A stretch of DNA of 64,000 bases from Bacteroidetes bacterium GWE2_42_24 (GCA_001768515.1 MEOA01000009.1:78435-142434), one strand, 5' to 3'. Positions 8,908 through 18,707 are shown, numbered from the stretch's first letter. Program-made: numbers and translations. Notes: generated from the sequence alone by a model not told the origin.

Positions 8908-10221
8908 ATGAATGCACTCATCATGGCGGCTCAGCTTGTTCTGGGTCTCTCTATTCTCGTCGTTTTACATGAACTTGGACATTATCTGGCTGCAAGAGCT
9001 TTTGGTATCAGGGTCGAAAAATTCTTTTTGTTCTTTGATGCATGGGGTGTGAAGCTATTCAGTTTTAAAAAAGGAGAAACAGAATATGGTGTCGGTTGGC
9101 TCCCTCTGGGCGGTTATGTCAAAATAGCCGGAATGATCGATGAATCACTTGATAAAGAGCAGATGAACAAACCTGCCCAACCATGGGAATTCAGGGCAAA
9201 ACCGGCCTGGCAACGACTAATTGTAATGATCGCCGGCGTCACTGTGAACCTCATCCTTGGTATCCTCCTTTTTGCTTTCATTCTTTTGAAATATGAACAG
9301 CAATACCTGCCGGTGAGTGAAGTTAACAGGGATGGAATCTATGCTTCTTCCGCAGGGCGAGCTGCAGGATTTGTTACCGGTGACCGTATTGTGGCCATTA
9401 ATGGTAAACCGGTTGAGCGTTTTAAGGATGTGCAGAGTATGCGTAATCTCTTCGGTTCAACCATTTCGGTTGAACGTAATGGCAAGCCTTTTGATATCAT
9501 TATTCCTGATGATTTTTATAAGACAGAGGCTGTCTCCTCCCGCAACAGATTCGTTGAAGCATTAAATTTTGAACCATCAGTTGACAGTGTCCTTCCTGCG
9601 TTTCCTGCTGCATTGGCAGGAGTTCATAAGGGTGACCGCATCCTGAAAGTTGATTCAATTGAGATAAGCAACTATGGGCAGTTTCGTGACCTCGTTAGCT
9701 CAATGGGTGGCAAGACCACCTTGATTACTGTCCTTCGTCAGTCTGATACCGTGGCATTAAATATGGTGATTGATTCAACAGGTTATATTGGTATTACAGC
9801 CGGAGTCCCCTATAAAATGTTGCCGTATTCATTCGGTTCTTCTCTGAATTATGGATATTCTGATGCCATGGATATGCTGGTCATCAATATCAAAGGACTC
9901 GGAAAAGTGTTCTCTGGAAAGGAAAAAGCGAGCGATTCAATTCAGGGGCCCATTGGTATTGCCCAGATTTATGGAAGCAAATGGGTTTGGTCAAAATTCT
10001 GGTTCATAACGGCTTTGCTTTCACTCATACTCGCCTTTATGAATATTCTTCCTATACCGGCACTCGATGGCGGCCACGTGGTTTTCCTGTTCTACGAAAT
10101 TATCTCCAGGCGTAAACCAAGTGATAAGTTTATGGAATATGCCCAGATCGCCGGTATGGTTATCCTATTAGGCATTATGGTATTTGCCGTTGGAAATGAC
10201 TTGTTTAAAATATTCAAATAA
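8908..10221 (+). CDS. rseP: RseP/site-2 protease family zinc metalloprotease
   Basis: An intramembrane protease of the S2P family. The first membrane helix carries HELGH (H21, E22, H25); two PDZ-like regions follow (about 130-200 and 220-290); the third-helix motif is NILPIPALDGGHV near residue 385, supplying the aspartate zinc ligand. Length 437 residues is typical. Such proteases release membrane-held anti-sigma factors or clear signal peptides. The gene starts 56 bases after dxr and is closely followed by deoC. Confidence 0.94.
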   Translation: MNALIMAAQLVLGLSILVVLHELGHYLAARAFGIRVEKFFLFFDAWGVKLFSFKKGETEYGVGWLPLGGYVKIAGMIDESLDKEQMNKPAQPWEFRAKPAWQRLIVMIAGVTVNLILGILLFAFILLKYEQQYLPVSEVNRDGIYASSAGRAAGFVTGDRIVAINGKPVERFKDVQSMRNLFGSTISVERNGKPFDIIIPDDFYKTEAVSSRNRFVEALNFEPSVDSVLPAFPAALAGVHKGDRILKVDSIEISNYGQFRDLVSSMGGKTTLITVLRQSDTVALNMVIDSTGYIGITAGVPYKMLPYSFGSSLNYGYSDAMDMLVINIKGLGKVFSGKEKASDSIQGPIGIAQIYGSKWVWSKFWFITALLSLILAFMNILPIPALDGGHVVFLFYEIISRRKPSDKFMEYAQIAGMVILLGIMVFAVGNDLFKIFK

Positions 10222-10229
10222 TCAGCCCC

Positions 10230-11081
10230 ATGACGCTGTTCCCTGAATATCATCGCACAGATGCTGAAGTGAGCCAACTGGTGGCTGACCTGCGTGCTTC
10301 TATTGTTCCTGATATCAAAGACTATCAACTTGCCTTGTCGCTAATCGACCTAACAACCCTTAATGGTAATGACCAGCAAGCGACAGTTGATACATTGTGC
10401 AGAAAAGCTCTTTTGCTAAAACAACCTCAATCGGGTTTGCCCGGTGTAGCTGCTGTCTGCGTCTATCCGCCTTTCGTCCGGCGTTGCGTTGAACTGCTTC
10501 ATGGAAGTGGCCTAAAGGTAGCCTCTGTGGCCGGAGCCTTCCCTTCAGGGCAGTCTCCGTTGTTTGTAAAGCTGGCTGAAGTGCAGTTTGCCGTTGAAGA
10601 AGGGGCCGATGAAATCGATATGGTTATCTCTCGGGGTACTTTTCTTGAAGGACGTTTTGCTGAAGTGTCCGGGGAAATTACAGCCATCAGAAATATATGC
10701 AGGGAAGCCCATCTGAAGGTCATTCTTGAAACGGGCGAACTTAGCTCCGTGAGCAATATCAGAAAAGCCAGTGAACTGGCCATTGAAGCTGGGGCTCACT
10801 TTATCAAGACCTCTACGGGTAAAATTATTCCTGCAGCTACTCCGGAGGCCATGTGGGTGATGTGTGAAACCATTGCTGATTATTATAGGGCCACCGGTAA
10901 AATGGTGGGAATTAAGCCTGCTGGTGGAATTGCTGCTGCCGAGGATGTACATGTCTACATTGCAATAGTAAAGCATTTACTGGGTACTGATTGGCTTACA
11001 CCTGAATGGTTCAGATTGGGAGCCAGCCGACTGGCCGATAACCTCGTTGCTGTCATACAATCAATAAATAAAACATTATGA
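10230..11081 (+). CDS. deoC: Deoxyribose-phosphate aldolase
   Basis: Splits 2-deoxyribose 5-phosphate into glyceraldehyde 3-phosphate and acetaldehyde in deoxynucleoside breakdown. The Schiff-base lysine is K193 in HFIKTSTGK, with the supporting lysine K229 in GIKPAGG and D130 in EIDMVIS, matching the E. coli triad. At 283 residues it is longer than the 220-260 common elsewhere owing to an N-terminal extension. Its last codons overlap the next gene by four bases (ATGA), indicating translational coupling. Confidence 0.95.
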   Translation: MTLFPEYHRTDAEVSQLVADLRASIVPDIKDYQLALSLIDLTTLNGNDQQATVDTLCRKALLLKQPQSGLPGVAAVCVYPPFVRRCVELLHGSGLKVASVAGAFPSGQSPLFVKLAEVQFAVEEGADEIDMVISRGTFLEGRFAEVSGEITAIRNICREAHLKVILETGELSSVSNIRKASELAIEAGAHFIKTSTGKIIPAATPEAMWVMCETIADYYRATGKMVGIKPAGGIAAAEDVHVYIAIVKHLLGTDWLTPEWFRLGASRLADNLVAVIQSINKTL

Positions 11082-11593
11082 AATCTCAGATACTCACTAT
11101 GACTTTTCCCTATCGCAGTGCGGTGACAAGCGTGTTTTTAGATATTGCTGCCATTGCCTTTGTTTTCTTCGTGCCTGCTATGTCTCATCTTACCGGTATC
11201 CCGATTTACCTTGTTGAGCCTATGCGTATCATGGTTGTGTTGGCGCTTCTGCATTCGCATCGTTATAATGCCTGGGCTCTGGCCATAATCTTGCCGGCAT
11301 TCTCTTTTTTCGTTTCAGGACATCCTTACCCTATCAAGATGGTTATCATCACTGCAGAGTTGCTTTTAAACGTTTTTTTGTTCCATCTGCTGATAAAAAA
11401 AATAACCCCCTTCGCTGCTATGCTAACTGCCATTGTCGCTTCCAAAGTCTTTTATTATCTGCTTAAATATGTCGTTGTCGTTGCCGGAATGCTTCAGATG
11501 GATCTGTTTGCCACCCCAATTCTTATTCAGATGATCACTGCCCTGGTGTTTAGTGGTTATGCCTATCTGATACTTCATCCTGCTAAAAAGTAG
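11078..11593 (+). CDS. Small multi-pass membrane protein, function unknown
   Basis: A 171-residue hydrophobic protein with five or six membrane segments and few charged residues. The alternation of short helices and the segment near residues 85-110 resemble small substrate-binding (S) subunits of energy-coupling-factor transporters, but no family signature is clear. It overlaps deoC by four bases, which suggests a joint role, possibly uptake of a nucleoside-related solute; this is inference from context only. Confidence 0.6.
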   Translation: MKSQILTMTFPYRSAVTSVFLDIAAIAFVFFVPAMSHLTGIPIYLVEPMRIMVVLALLHSHRYNAWALAIILPAFSFFVSGHPYPIKMVIITAELLLNVFLFHLLIKKITPFAAMLTAIVASKVFYYLLKYVVVVAGMLQMDLFATPILIQMITALVFSGYAYLILHPAKK

Positions 11594-11597
11594 TGTT

Positions 11598-12017
11598 ATG
11601 AAACAAAATCGCCTATCCTCATGTTTTTTCCTGATCCTGTTTTTTGCATTAGCAGTCCTCCTTCAGGGATGCGAGAAAACGGATGAAGAAACAACACCCA
11701 CCGATATTCGTACTGATTATACTGGTACCTGGATTTCAACAGAATCGGCTGCAAAAAATAGCGATGCCACCTATACAGTGAAAATTGAACTGGATGGGAC
11801 CAACAGTTCGCAGGTCATTCTGAAAAACTATATGAACCTTGGGTCTGCCATTAGAGTATATGCTGTCGTAACTGAGACTACTATTACTGTACCGCTTCAG
11901 ACGGTAGATTCATGGGCTGTCGCCGGTAGTGGATCTTTGGTTGCTGAAGGTGAGATCAGATGGAGTTCATGCAGGGCCAATCAATTGAATGTAACAGCTG
12001 TCTATCGGCGACAGTGA
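11598..12017 (+). CDS. Predicted lipoprotein, unknown function
   Basis: A 139-residue protein with a signal peptide ending in the lipobox LLQGC (cysteine at residue 25), followed by a Thr/Glu/Asp-rich linker and a beta-rich domain of about 100 residues ending in a strand with YRRQ. No catalytic motif is recognised. It begins four bases after the preceding membrane protein gene and is the last gene of this plus-strand run. Confidence 0.7.
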   Translation: MKQNRLSSCFFLILFFALAVLLQGCEKTDEETTPTDIRTDYTGTWISTESAAKNSDATYTVKIELDGTNSSQVILKNYMNLGSAIRVYAVVTETTITVPLQTVDSWAVAGSGSLVAEGEIRWSSCRANQLNVTAVYRRQ

Positions 12018-12112
12018 TTTGTAATGCCATCCTTTCATTAGCAAAATTGGTAAACATTTGACTATAAGGATTTCTGAGTTGATAGCTTCGTGACCCCTTC
12101 ATTAATTAGTGC

Positions 12113-12146
12113 TTGAATATTTGATTGTTAGAATCACGATATTCAA
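12113..12146. repeat. Inverted repeat in the 12.0-12.4 kb intergenic region
   Basis: TTGAATAT (12113-12120) is complementary to ATATTCAA (12139-12146) with an 18-base spacer. The surrounding 410-base stretch between the lipoprotein gene and the convergent DUF4296 gene holds no convincing reading frame. Function unknown; it could act as a weak transcript end. Confidence 0.35.
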
Positions 12147-12359
12147 ATATGTAACATGACCGTCTCTATGTTATAGTTATTTCGTATGTATCTGGTTTAG
12201 CGACTGACAAGGTTTGAACTGGATACAACTATGAATATAATTGGAGTTTCGTAAAGAATGGTTTAAAGATGATACCAAGAGTAATGTTACTGATAATGAG
12301 CCACATGAATGAGGCTATTTGCTTTATCCTTGCCCGGTTAGGGCAATTAATAAGAGCAG

Positions 12360-12378
12360 GAGGTGTTTTCAACACCTC
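12360..12378. repeat. Perfect 8-bp hairpin
   Basis: GAGGTGTT and AACACCTC are separated by three bases, directly beside the terminator of the DUF4296 gene. No T-run follows it on either strand, so by itself it is not a standard terminator; it may end the plus-strand transcript in combination with the neighbouring hairpin. Confidence 0.5.
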
Positions 12379-12380
12379 AC

Positions 12381-12413
12381 AAAAAAAGGTCTTCATTGCT
12401 GAGGCCCTTTTTA
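12381..12413 (-). terminator. Terminator behind the ompH-DUF4296 pair
   Basis: A 13-bp stem with one mismatch and one wobble pair (AAAAAGGTCTTCA against TGAGGCCCTTTTT, loop of four) begins about 15 bases past the stop at 12428. Read on the minus strand it ends in a run of seven T, and on the plus strand in five T, so it probably works in both directions between the two convergent groups. Confidence 0.85.
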
Positions 12414-12427
12414 CAGTTTAACTGATA

Positions 12428-12778
12428 TCACTTCTTTAATTGCTCGATGCGAGCGATGACCGAATCGTATGTCTGAATATATTCTTCGGGATTGGCTGTT
12501 AACGCTTTTAGTTTAAGTTCGTATGAAGATCGGGTACAATTGTGGTATTCAAAGAGAGAGTCGTATAACCGTTCGGCAAATGTGTCGGCATTGTCGCCTC
12601 TTGCCCTGATCTGCATTAATCTGGCCTCGGTAAGATGAATGTCTACCATAAGTGAAATTAGGCTATCATTAGCTGTGATTTGTTTATCTTCAGATTTTTC
12701 TGAAATGCACCCTCCAGTTAATGCCAGAAAAGTGATCATCAACAGAGTTGCTGTGAAGAAAACTTTTGTCCGCTTCAA
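12428..12778 (-). CDS. DUF4296 family lipoprotein
   Basis: A 116-residue lipoprotein: signal peptide with lipobox LTGGC (cysteine 24), then the family pattern LMVDIHLTEARL and an alpha-helical remainder ending in lysines. DUF4296 proteins are restricted to Bacteroidota and have no known function. The start codon directly abuts the stop of the OmpH-type gene, so the two are cotranscribed, which points to a periplasmic or outer-membrane biogenesis role. Confidence 0.8.
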   Translation of the reverse strand: MKRTKVFFTATLLMITFLALTGGCISEKSEDKQITANDSLISLMVDIHLTEARLMQIRARGDNADTFAERLYDSLFEYHNCTRSSYELKLKALTANPEEYIQTYDSVIARIEQLKK

Positions 12779-13408
12779 TTATTTGGCAGCTTTGGGGTTT
12801 TTAACCCTGTACTCGCGGTTCAACTCAACCAGTACCGCGTTGGTAATATCAAAAGTATCGTTGGCCAGAAAGATATTTCCGGCTTTATTATAACCAAGTA
12901 CATAATCGTAACCAATGGTTTTGTTGAAACGCTTAAGAAAGTTGGTTACCGTGTCCATAAGCATGTTATTGATATTCATGTTCTCCATGGCCATCTCTTG
13001 CTGGAATGACTCTTTTTGCTCGGCAATACCCTGCTGTTTGGCCATCAGTTGCTGATAAATCTCCTGAGCACTCTGTTCAGATAGTGATTTATTTTGAACA
13101 CTTTTCTGGAAATATTCAATTTCTTTGTCGAGCTCTTTCTGGCGTCCCATCAGTTGGCTTTCCATTGCTCCGGACTTGTTCTTCAGCTGATCTGATAGTT
13201 CTTTAACCAGTTCATAATTACTGAGCAGGGTATCAGTGTTAATATATGCAATGGTATGACCTTTACCATTAGCTGCCGGAACTGATAAGCCAGCGGGTGA
13301 AGCGGTTCCACCGGTAAATTTTAGCACGAAGAGTACGATGACGCCTGCCAGTGCAAGGGCTGAAAAGACTAACGGCAATATGCCCGCAGGTTTTTGAACG
13401 TTTTCCAT
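12779..13408 (-). CDS. OmpH/Skp family periplasmic chaperone
   Basis: A 209-residue protein with one N-terminal hydrophobic segment (about 9-31) that may be an uncleaved anchor, a short linker, the family start AYINTDTLLSNY, a long coiled-coil of about 90 residues rich in Lys, Glu and Gln, and the closing DYVLGYN region. Skp/OmpH chaperones hold unfolded outer-membrane proteins in the periplasm. Anchoring by a membrane helix instead of a cleaved signal is a common Bacteroidota variant. Confidence 0.88.
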   Translation of the reverse strand: MENVQKPAGILPLVFSALALAGVIVLFVLKFTGGTASPAGLSVPAANGKGHTIAYINTDTLLSNYELVKELSDQLKNKSGAMESQLMGRQKELDKEIEYFQKSVQNKSLSEQSAQEIYQQLMAKQQGIAEQKESFQQEMAMENMNINNMLMDTVTNFLKRFNKTIGYDYVLGYNKAGNIFLANDTFDITNAVLVELNREYRVKNPKAAK

Positions 13409-13504
13409 GATTCGAATTTAGTTTAATGTATGCAAAAATAAGAAAATCCGTGGAACCGCGATCGACTGTGGCTCCACAGCACGTCCTTTTCGGGAGGTAT
13501 TGTT

Positions 13505-15715
13505 TTAGTTTCCTATTTCAGACATAAATTTAACCCTTACGAGTCTGATTTCCTCTTCGCTGAACTCGTTTTCGCCCAGCTCTTTGAGCGCATCTTCAAT
13601 CGAATCTGATTCAGCCTCGTGGAAATAATCCATGATATCCTGCATGTGATATTCATCCACGAATTCTTCCAGGTAATAGTTGAGGTCGAGTTTTGTCCCG
13701 GAGGCAACGATTCGTTCGATCTCCGTGAGCAATTCATCAGAGGTCAGATTTTTGGAGATGGCAATGTCTTCCAGCGACATCTTTCGGTCAATGCACTGGA
13801 TAATATATACCTTCATGCCCGACTTATTGATGACTGACTTTACGACCATGTCGTTAGGTCTGATAATGTCGTTTTCTTCGACGTATTGACGGATAAGTTC
13901 GGTGAATGGTTTTCCATATTTCAGTGCTTTGCCAGCGCCTACGCCGGTTATTTGTTTCAGTTCTTCAATGTTGACAGGGTATTGTATGGCCATGTCCTCT
14001 AAAGAAGGATCCTGAAAAATGACGAATGGAGGGAGGTTTTCCTTGCGACTGATTTCTTTGCGTAAATCTTTCAGCATGGCAAACAGGGTCGAATCGGCTG
14101 TGCTGCTTTTGTGGCCGCTGGCAGTGTCGAATTCTTCGCCTTCTTCCTCAGGATCGTCCACCTGTTCGATAGTCAGCATTACACTGAAGGGTTTCTTAAG
14201 GAATTTTTTCCCTTCAGATCCCATCTGCAGGATGCCGTAATTTTCGATATCCTGAATAAGTATATTGGTGATAATACACTGCCGGATGACTGCATTCCAA
14301 AACCGTTCGTCTTTCTCGTCACCTTTCCCAAACACCTCTAATTTGTGGTGGTTTGCAGCCTTAATGGCAGCAGATATTTTCCCCGTAATGATTTGAATCA
14401 ATTGCTTGGCTTTATACTGTTGTTTGGTTTCAGTAACGGCTTCAAGCACGATCTGTACATATTCCTTTCCCTCGAATTTCGTTTTCGGGTGCAGGCAGTT
14501 ATCACAATTTGAACAATTTTCCTCTGTGTACATTTCTCCAAAATAGTGTAGCAGTGTCCTGCGTCTGCAGACCGATGAGTCAGCGTAGGCCACTGTTTCG
14601 TTTAAAAGTTGCTTTGCAATCTCTTGTTCACTGACAGCCTTGTTTTTCATGAATTTCTCAAGTTTCAGGATGTCGTCGTAGCTGTAAAATGCTATACAAT
14701 TACCTTCTCCGTCATCGCGTCCCGCACGCCCGGTTTCCTGATAATATCCTTCGAGACTCTTGGGAATGTCATAATGGATTACATACCTCACATCAGGTTT
14801 ATCGATCCCCATTCCGAATGCGATGGTTGCTACGATTACGTCGACTTCCTCCATTAGGAACATGTCCTGATTGTTACGACGGGTGGCTGATTCAAGTCCG
14901 GCATGGTAGGGAAGTGCCTTAATACCATTGATTACAAGCGTTTCAGCGAGTTCCTCAACCCTTTTTCTGCTGAGGCAATAAATGATACCTGATTTGCCGG
15001 AGTTTTGCTTGATGTATTTAATAATTTCCTTGGCTACATTATCGGTCTTTGGCCTTATTTCATAGTAAAGATTTGGACGGTTGAAGGATGATTTGAAGAC
15101 TTTGGCTTCAAGCATATTAAGGTTCTTCTGAATATCCTGCTGCACTTTGGGTGTCGCAGTGGCAGTAAGAGCCATGACTGGTACATCTTGTCCGATGGCT
15201 TCGATAATGGGGCGGAGTCTGCGATATTCCGGGCGGAAATCATGCCCCCATTCCGAAATACAGTGGGCTTCATCGATAGCGTAGAAACTGATATTGATGC
15301 TCTTGAAAAACTCTATGTTATCCTCTTTGGTCAGTGATTCCGGCGCAACATACAGTAATTTAGTCTTGCCAGCCTGAAGGTCGCTTTTTACCTGAGTGAT
15401 CTCCTGACGGCTTAACGATGAATTCAGAAAATGAGCCATGCCAACCTCCGCACCGAAGTTTCTGATGTTGTCAACTTGATTCTTCATCAGTGCAATCAGC
15501 GGGCTAATGATAATTGCTGTCCCCGGGCTGATAATGGCCGGGAGTTGGTAGCATAATGATTTACCTCCACCGGTGGGCATAATGACGAAAGTATCGTGTC
15601 CTTCCAGCACTGCCCTGATAATGGCCTCTTGATTGCCCTTAAAGCTTTCAAAGCCAAAAACTTTTTTTAGAATCTCTTGCAGTTGATGTTCTGCAGTGGT
15701 GGTCTTTTTTGCCAT
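13505..15715 (-). CDS. recQ: ATP-dependent DNA helicase RecQ
   Basis: A 3'-5' helicase for recombination and repair. Walker A is MPTGGGKS (K52), the DEAH box is followed by CISEWGHDFR, and motif VI appears as QETGRAGRDG. The RQC zinc site is seen as C-RRR then CSNCDNC, and an HRDC-like helical domain is present around residues 525-605. A further 130 residues follow at the C-terminus and resemble a helix-turn-helix tail. The 736-residue length is typical for Bacteroidota RecQ. It is a single gene on its strand. Confidence 0.96.
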   Translation of the reverse strand: MAKKTTTAEHQLQEILKKVFGFESFKGNQEAIIRAVLEGHDTFVIMPTGGGKSLCYQLPAIISPGTAIIISPLIALMKNQVDNIRNFGAEVGMAHFLNSSLSRQEITQVKSDLQAGKTKLLYVAPESLTKEDNIEFFKSINISFYAIDEAHCISEWGHDFRPEYRRLRPIIEAIGQDVPVMALTATATPKVQQDIQKNLNMLEAKVFKSSFNRPNLYYEIRPKTDNVAKEIIKYIKQNSGKSGIIYCLSRKRVEELAETLVINGIKALPYHAGLESATRRNNQDMFLMEEVDVIVATIAFGMGIDKPDVRYVIHYDIPKSLEGYYQETGRAGRDDGEGNCIAFYSYDDILKLEKFMKNKAVSEQEIAKQLLNETVAYADSSVCRRRTLLHYFGEMYTEENCSNCDNCLHPKTKFEGKEYVQIVLEAVTETKQQYKAKQLIQIITGKISAAIKAANHHKLEVFGKGDEKDERFWNAVIRQCIITNILIQDIENYGILQMGSEGKKFLKKPFSVMLTIEQVDDPEEEGEEFDTASGHKSSTADSTLFAMLKDLRKEISRKENLPPFVIFQDPSLEDMAIQYPVNIEELKQITGVGAGKALKYGKPFTELIRQYVEENDIIRPNDMVVKSVINKSGMKVYIIQCIDRKMSLEDIAISKNLTSDELLTEIERIVASGTKLDLNYYLEEFVDEYHMQDIMDYFHEAESDSIEDALKELGENEFSEEEIRLVRVKFMSEIGN

Positions 15716-16239
15716 GTATTGTTACAAAAACAATGTCGTTATAATCTTAATTCATTAACCTTCAAACATGCCTGTGTATTGTTGGATAACTTCGTTAATC
15801 CCTGGCCGGCTGAAATTCTCATCACAAGAATGAAAGCTCCGGTTAAAAGTGGGTACCGGTAAAATCACCATAGAAAAGCCAAATTAACTGACCTGACAGG
15901 GGTGTGTGCTTTTCCGGCCTGATTGAAAGTTGTCCTAAAAAAATGCAATATTAATTTAATATCTGATTTTCAGTGTATTATTAATATTTTTTAGGATTTG
16001 CAAAGATATAGCTGTCTTTGTAAATAGCAAATATTTTGCAAGAAATATTCAAATACTTTTAAGTTGAAAGAACATCTAAGAACATCTTACCAATTTCGGA
16101 AGTTCCTCTAAACGAAAAAAGGTAGTATAAAAGTATAGTCAAATTATATAAAAAGCAAGCGCCTTTTAAAAACTACCTGATGTTTTATCTAAGTCTTCAT
16201 AAAATCAGTTTCGTATCTTTGCAGCGATAATTGAGAAAA
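15716..16239. other. AT-rich intergenic region between recQ and kdsD
   Basis: A 524-base region separating divergent genes with no convincing reading frame. It contains a perfect tandem duplication of a 10-base word AAGAACATCT (16068-16087) and, near its right end, the candidate kdsD promoter. The left part should hold the recQ promoter, but no exact match to the consensus was found on the minus strand. Confidence 0.6.
16214..16221 (+). promoter_or_regulatory. Candidate -7 element for kdsD-lptB
   Basis: TATCTTTG matches TAnnTTTG exactly. It lies 18 bases before the ATG at 16240, which would leave an untranslated leader of about 12 bases if transcription starts about seven bases after the element. 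The -33 region is weak. Confidence 0.6.
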
Positions 16240-17211
16240 ATGGCAAATATATCCCCTGAAGATATCATTAATCAGGCAATTGCAACTCTGACCGATGAGT
16301 CGGAAGCAATTTTCGCACTCACCCGACGAATTGGGATGGGCTTTGTTGAATCGGTAATCTTAATTGCCGGAAGCCGTGGAAGAGTTGTCGTCACAGGTAT
16401 CGGTAAAAGTGCCGATATAGGACGGAAAATCACCTCTACCTTCAACTCTACCGGGACTCCTTCGGTCTTTATGCATGCTGCCGATGCCATTCATGGTGAT
16501 CTCGGTACCATAACCCCGGATGATATCATACTCTGCCTTTCTAAAAGCGGGAATACCCCTGAGATAAAGGTTCTGCTTCCGCTGATCAGAAATTTTGGAA
16601 ATCCTATCATCGCCATAGTTGGCAATATGGATTCCTTCCTCGCCTGCCATGCCGATAAAGTTCTTGATACAACAGTCGAGCGTGAAGCTTGTCCAAACAA
16701 CCTTGCCCCGACTTCCAGCACCTCGGCGCAACTTGCCATGGGTGACGCCCTGGCGGTTGGTTTGCTTCACTACCGTGGCTTCTCTGTTAGTGATTTTGCC
16801 AAGTATCATCCCGGTGGTGCATTGGGCAAGAAGCTTTATCTCAGGGTAAATGATCTGGCTGCCGGAAATCCGCAACCACAAGTAAGCAGTACTGCATCGG
16901 CCCGAGATGTGATCCTTGAAATCTCTTCAAAACGGTTGGGGGCTACAGCCGTTATCGACGACGGAAAGTTGAAGGGCATTATTACCGATGGTGATTTAAG
17001 GCGGATGATGGAAAAATATGTTTCGCTGCAAAACCTCTGCGCTGCCGACCTCCTCTCCGCCAATCCGCGTACTATTGAGTCAGATAAACTCGTTGTGGAT
17101 GCCCTCGATCTGATGCGGCACAACAACATTACCCAACTCCTCGTCGTTGACAATGACAAGTATAAGGGCGTAATTCATCTGCATGATATATTGAAGGAGG
17201 GAATTATTTAA
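16240..17211 (+). CDS. kdsD: Arabinose-5-phosphate isomerase, KpsF/GutQ family
   Basis: Converts ribulose 5-phosphate to arabinose 5-phosphate, the first step to Kdo of lipopolysaccharide. The 323-residue protein has an N-terminal SIS domain (about 25-170; GIGKSADIGRKI, then SKSGNTPEIK) and two CBS domains (about 205-322). A TTG nine bases upstream (16231) is also in frame, but the ATG at 16240 gives the better start relative to the candidate promoter. The LPS transport ATPase lptB follows after 39 bases, consistent with a lipopolysaccharide operon. Confidence 0.94.
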   Translation: MANISPEDIINQAIATLTDESEAIFALTRRIGMGFVESVILIAGSRGRVVVTGIGKSADIGRKITSTFNSTGTPSVFMHAADAIHGDLGTITPDDIILCLSKSGNTPEIKVLLPLIRNFGNPIIAIVGNMDSFLACHADKVLDTTVEREACPNNLAPTSSTSAQLAMGDALAVGLLHYRGFSVSDFAKYHPGGALGKKLYLRVNDLAAGNPQPQVSSTASARDVILEISSKRLGATAVIDDGKLKGIITDGDLRRMMEKYVSLQNLCAADLLSANPRTIESDKLVVDALDLMRHNNITQLLVVDNDKYKGVIHLHDILKEGII

Positions 17212-17250
17212 TTAGCGGATTCGAAGAGCAAATAAATATAGTACCAACAC

Positions 17251-17976
17251 ATGATTCTACAAACTGAACACCTGTTTAAAAAATACCGTCAACGTGTAGT
17301 GGTTAATGATGTATCCATTAAAGTTGAGCAAGGTGAGATTGTTGGGCTGCTGGGACCAAACGGTGCTGGGAAGACAACTTCCTTTTATATGATCGTTGGT
17401 CTGATTAAGCCTTTGTCGGGAAAGGTGTTGTTGGCCGACGCAGACATTACTTCTGAACCTATGTACAGGCGCGCGCAACGTGGAATCGGTTACCTGGCTC
17501 AGGAAGCTTCTGTATTCAGAGATCTTTCTGTTGAGGATAATATCCTTGCCGTACTTCAATTCACAAAACTTGACAGAAAGGCACAGTGGGCAAAGATGGA
17601 ATCACTGCTTGAAGAATTTGGCCTTCGCCATGTCAGAAAAAGTAAAGGTATTCAACTCTCCGGAGGAGAAAGAAGACGTACAGAGATAGCCAGGGCTCTC
17701 GCGGTTGATCCGAAATTTATCCTGCTCGATGAGCCTTTTGCGGGGGTTGACCCTATTGCCGTTGAAGACATTCAGAACATCGTGGTAAAATTAAAGGAAC
17801 GCAATATTGGTGTCCTCATTACCGATCACAATGTTCATGAAACGCTTACAATCACCGACCGGGCTTATCTGCTTTTTGAAGGCTCGGTGCTGAAATCGGG
17901 TACTGCCGAAGAACTTGCCGCAGACGAGCATGTCAGAAGGATTTACCTTGGCCAGAATTTCGAGCTGCGTCGTTAA
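17251..17976 (+). CDS. lptB: LPS export ABC transporter ATP-binding protein
   Basis: The ATPase that drives extraction of lipopolysaccharide from the inner membrane. Walker A GPNGAGKT (K41), signature LSGGERRR, Walker [13 protein letters not shown] and the switch histidine in ITDHNV are all present; 241 residues is exactly the family length. [12 protein letters not shown] is the LptB-specific form of the signature region. It follows kdsD on the same strand and ends seven bases before the convergent pssA. Confidence 0.96.
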   Translation: MILQTEHLFKKYRQRVVVNDVSIKVEQGEIVGLLGPNGAGKTTSFYMIVGLIKPLSGKVLLADADITSEPMYRRAQRGIGYLAQEASVFRDLSVEDNILAVLQFTKLDRKAQWAKMESLLEEFGLRHVRKSKGIQLSGGERRRTEIARALAVDPKFILLDEPFAGVDPIAVEDIQNIVVKLKERNIGVLITDHNVHETLTITDRAYLLFEGSVLKSGTAEELAADEHVRRIYLGQNFELRR

Positions 17977-17983
17977 ACAGGGC

Positions 17984-18691
17984 TTATTTCACCAATGTGG
18001 TGACAGCGGAAAAGACAATGTACCAGATGACGACGAGTGGCATAGCACCAATCCCCAAGACCCCTGTTAGCAGACCACAACCCGCCAGCATAAGATAGCG
18101 CTCTTTATTGGAGTGCCAGCTTAAGTTTTTAAATTTGAGCGCAAGCAGTGGGATTTCAGAAATCATCAAGAGGCTGAAGAAGACTACGAGAAGTGTCAGC
18201 GCAAGCCATGAATTCATCAACCATCCCATTATGTTTATCATGGTTGATTCAGTATTGCCCATCGATGATGCCAATGGAATCATGATGAAAAACAAAGCCA
18301 TGGCTGGCGTGGGAACACCTAAAAATGAATCAGACTGCCTTGTGTCAAGATTAAATTTGGCAAGACGATACGCTGAAAAGGCAGGCAGCAAAAAGGCAAT
18401 GTATGCAAGGAACGGATGCGGGAGATCCGGGATTTGCCCGAGTAAATAGAAAACCACTAGACCCGGAACCAAGCCGAAGGATACAACATCAGCCAGCGAA
18501 TCGAGTTCTTTCCCCACATCACTCTTAACTTTTAATGCTCTGGCAACTAGTCCGTCGGCAAAATCGAAAACAGCAGCAGCCAGAATAAGCCAGATGACAT
18601 TCTTCAGGTTCCCGTTGACAGCTTCTACGCTTGCAATCCCTCCGGCAGTGAGATTCAGCAGGGTTATGATGTTAGGTATGTGTTTCTTCAC
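17984..18691 (-). CDS. pssA: CDP-diacylglycerol--serine O-phosphatidyltransferase
   Basis: Makes phosphatidylserine, the precursor of phosphatidylethanolamine, at the inner membrane. The CDP-alcohol phosphotransferase motif is complete (DFADGLVAR, then LDSLADVVSFG) and several membrane helices follow. An ATG at 18751 would add 20 residues, but an exact promoter element lies inside that extension. The GTG at 18691 gives the normal family opening (KKHIPNIITLLNL) and a 235-residue product, so it is taken as the start. Confidence 0.92.
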   Translation of the reverse strand: MKKHIPNIITLLNLTAGGIASVEAVNGNLKNVIWLILAAAVFDFADGLVARALKVKSDVGKELDSLADVVSFGLVPGLVVFYLLGQIPDLPHPFLAYIAFLLPAFSAYRLAKFNLDTRQSDSFLGVPTPAMALFFIMIPLASSMGNTESTMINIMGWLMNSWLALTLLVVFFSLLMISEIPLLALKFKNLSWHSNKERYLMLAGCGLLTGVLGIGAMPLVVIWYIVFSAVTTLVK

Positions 18692-18707
18692 TTTCTTGTA
18701 TTTCTGG

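Noticed and set aside
13435..13500. Terminator between recQ and ompH genes
   Set aside because: A 6-bp stem (CTGTGG/CCACAG) is present, but there is no T-run and the stem is weak.
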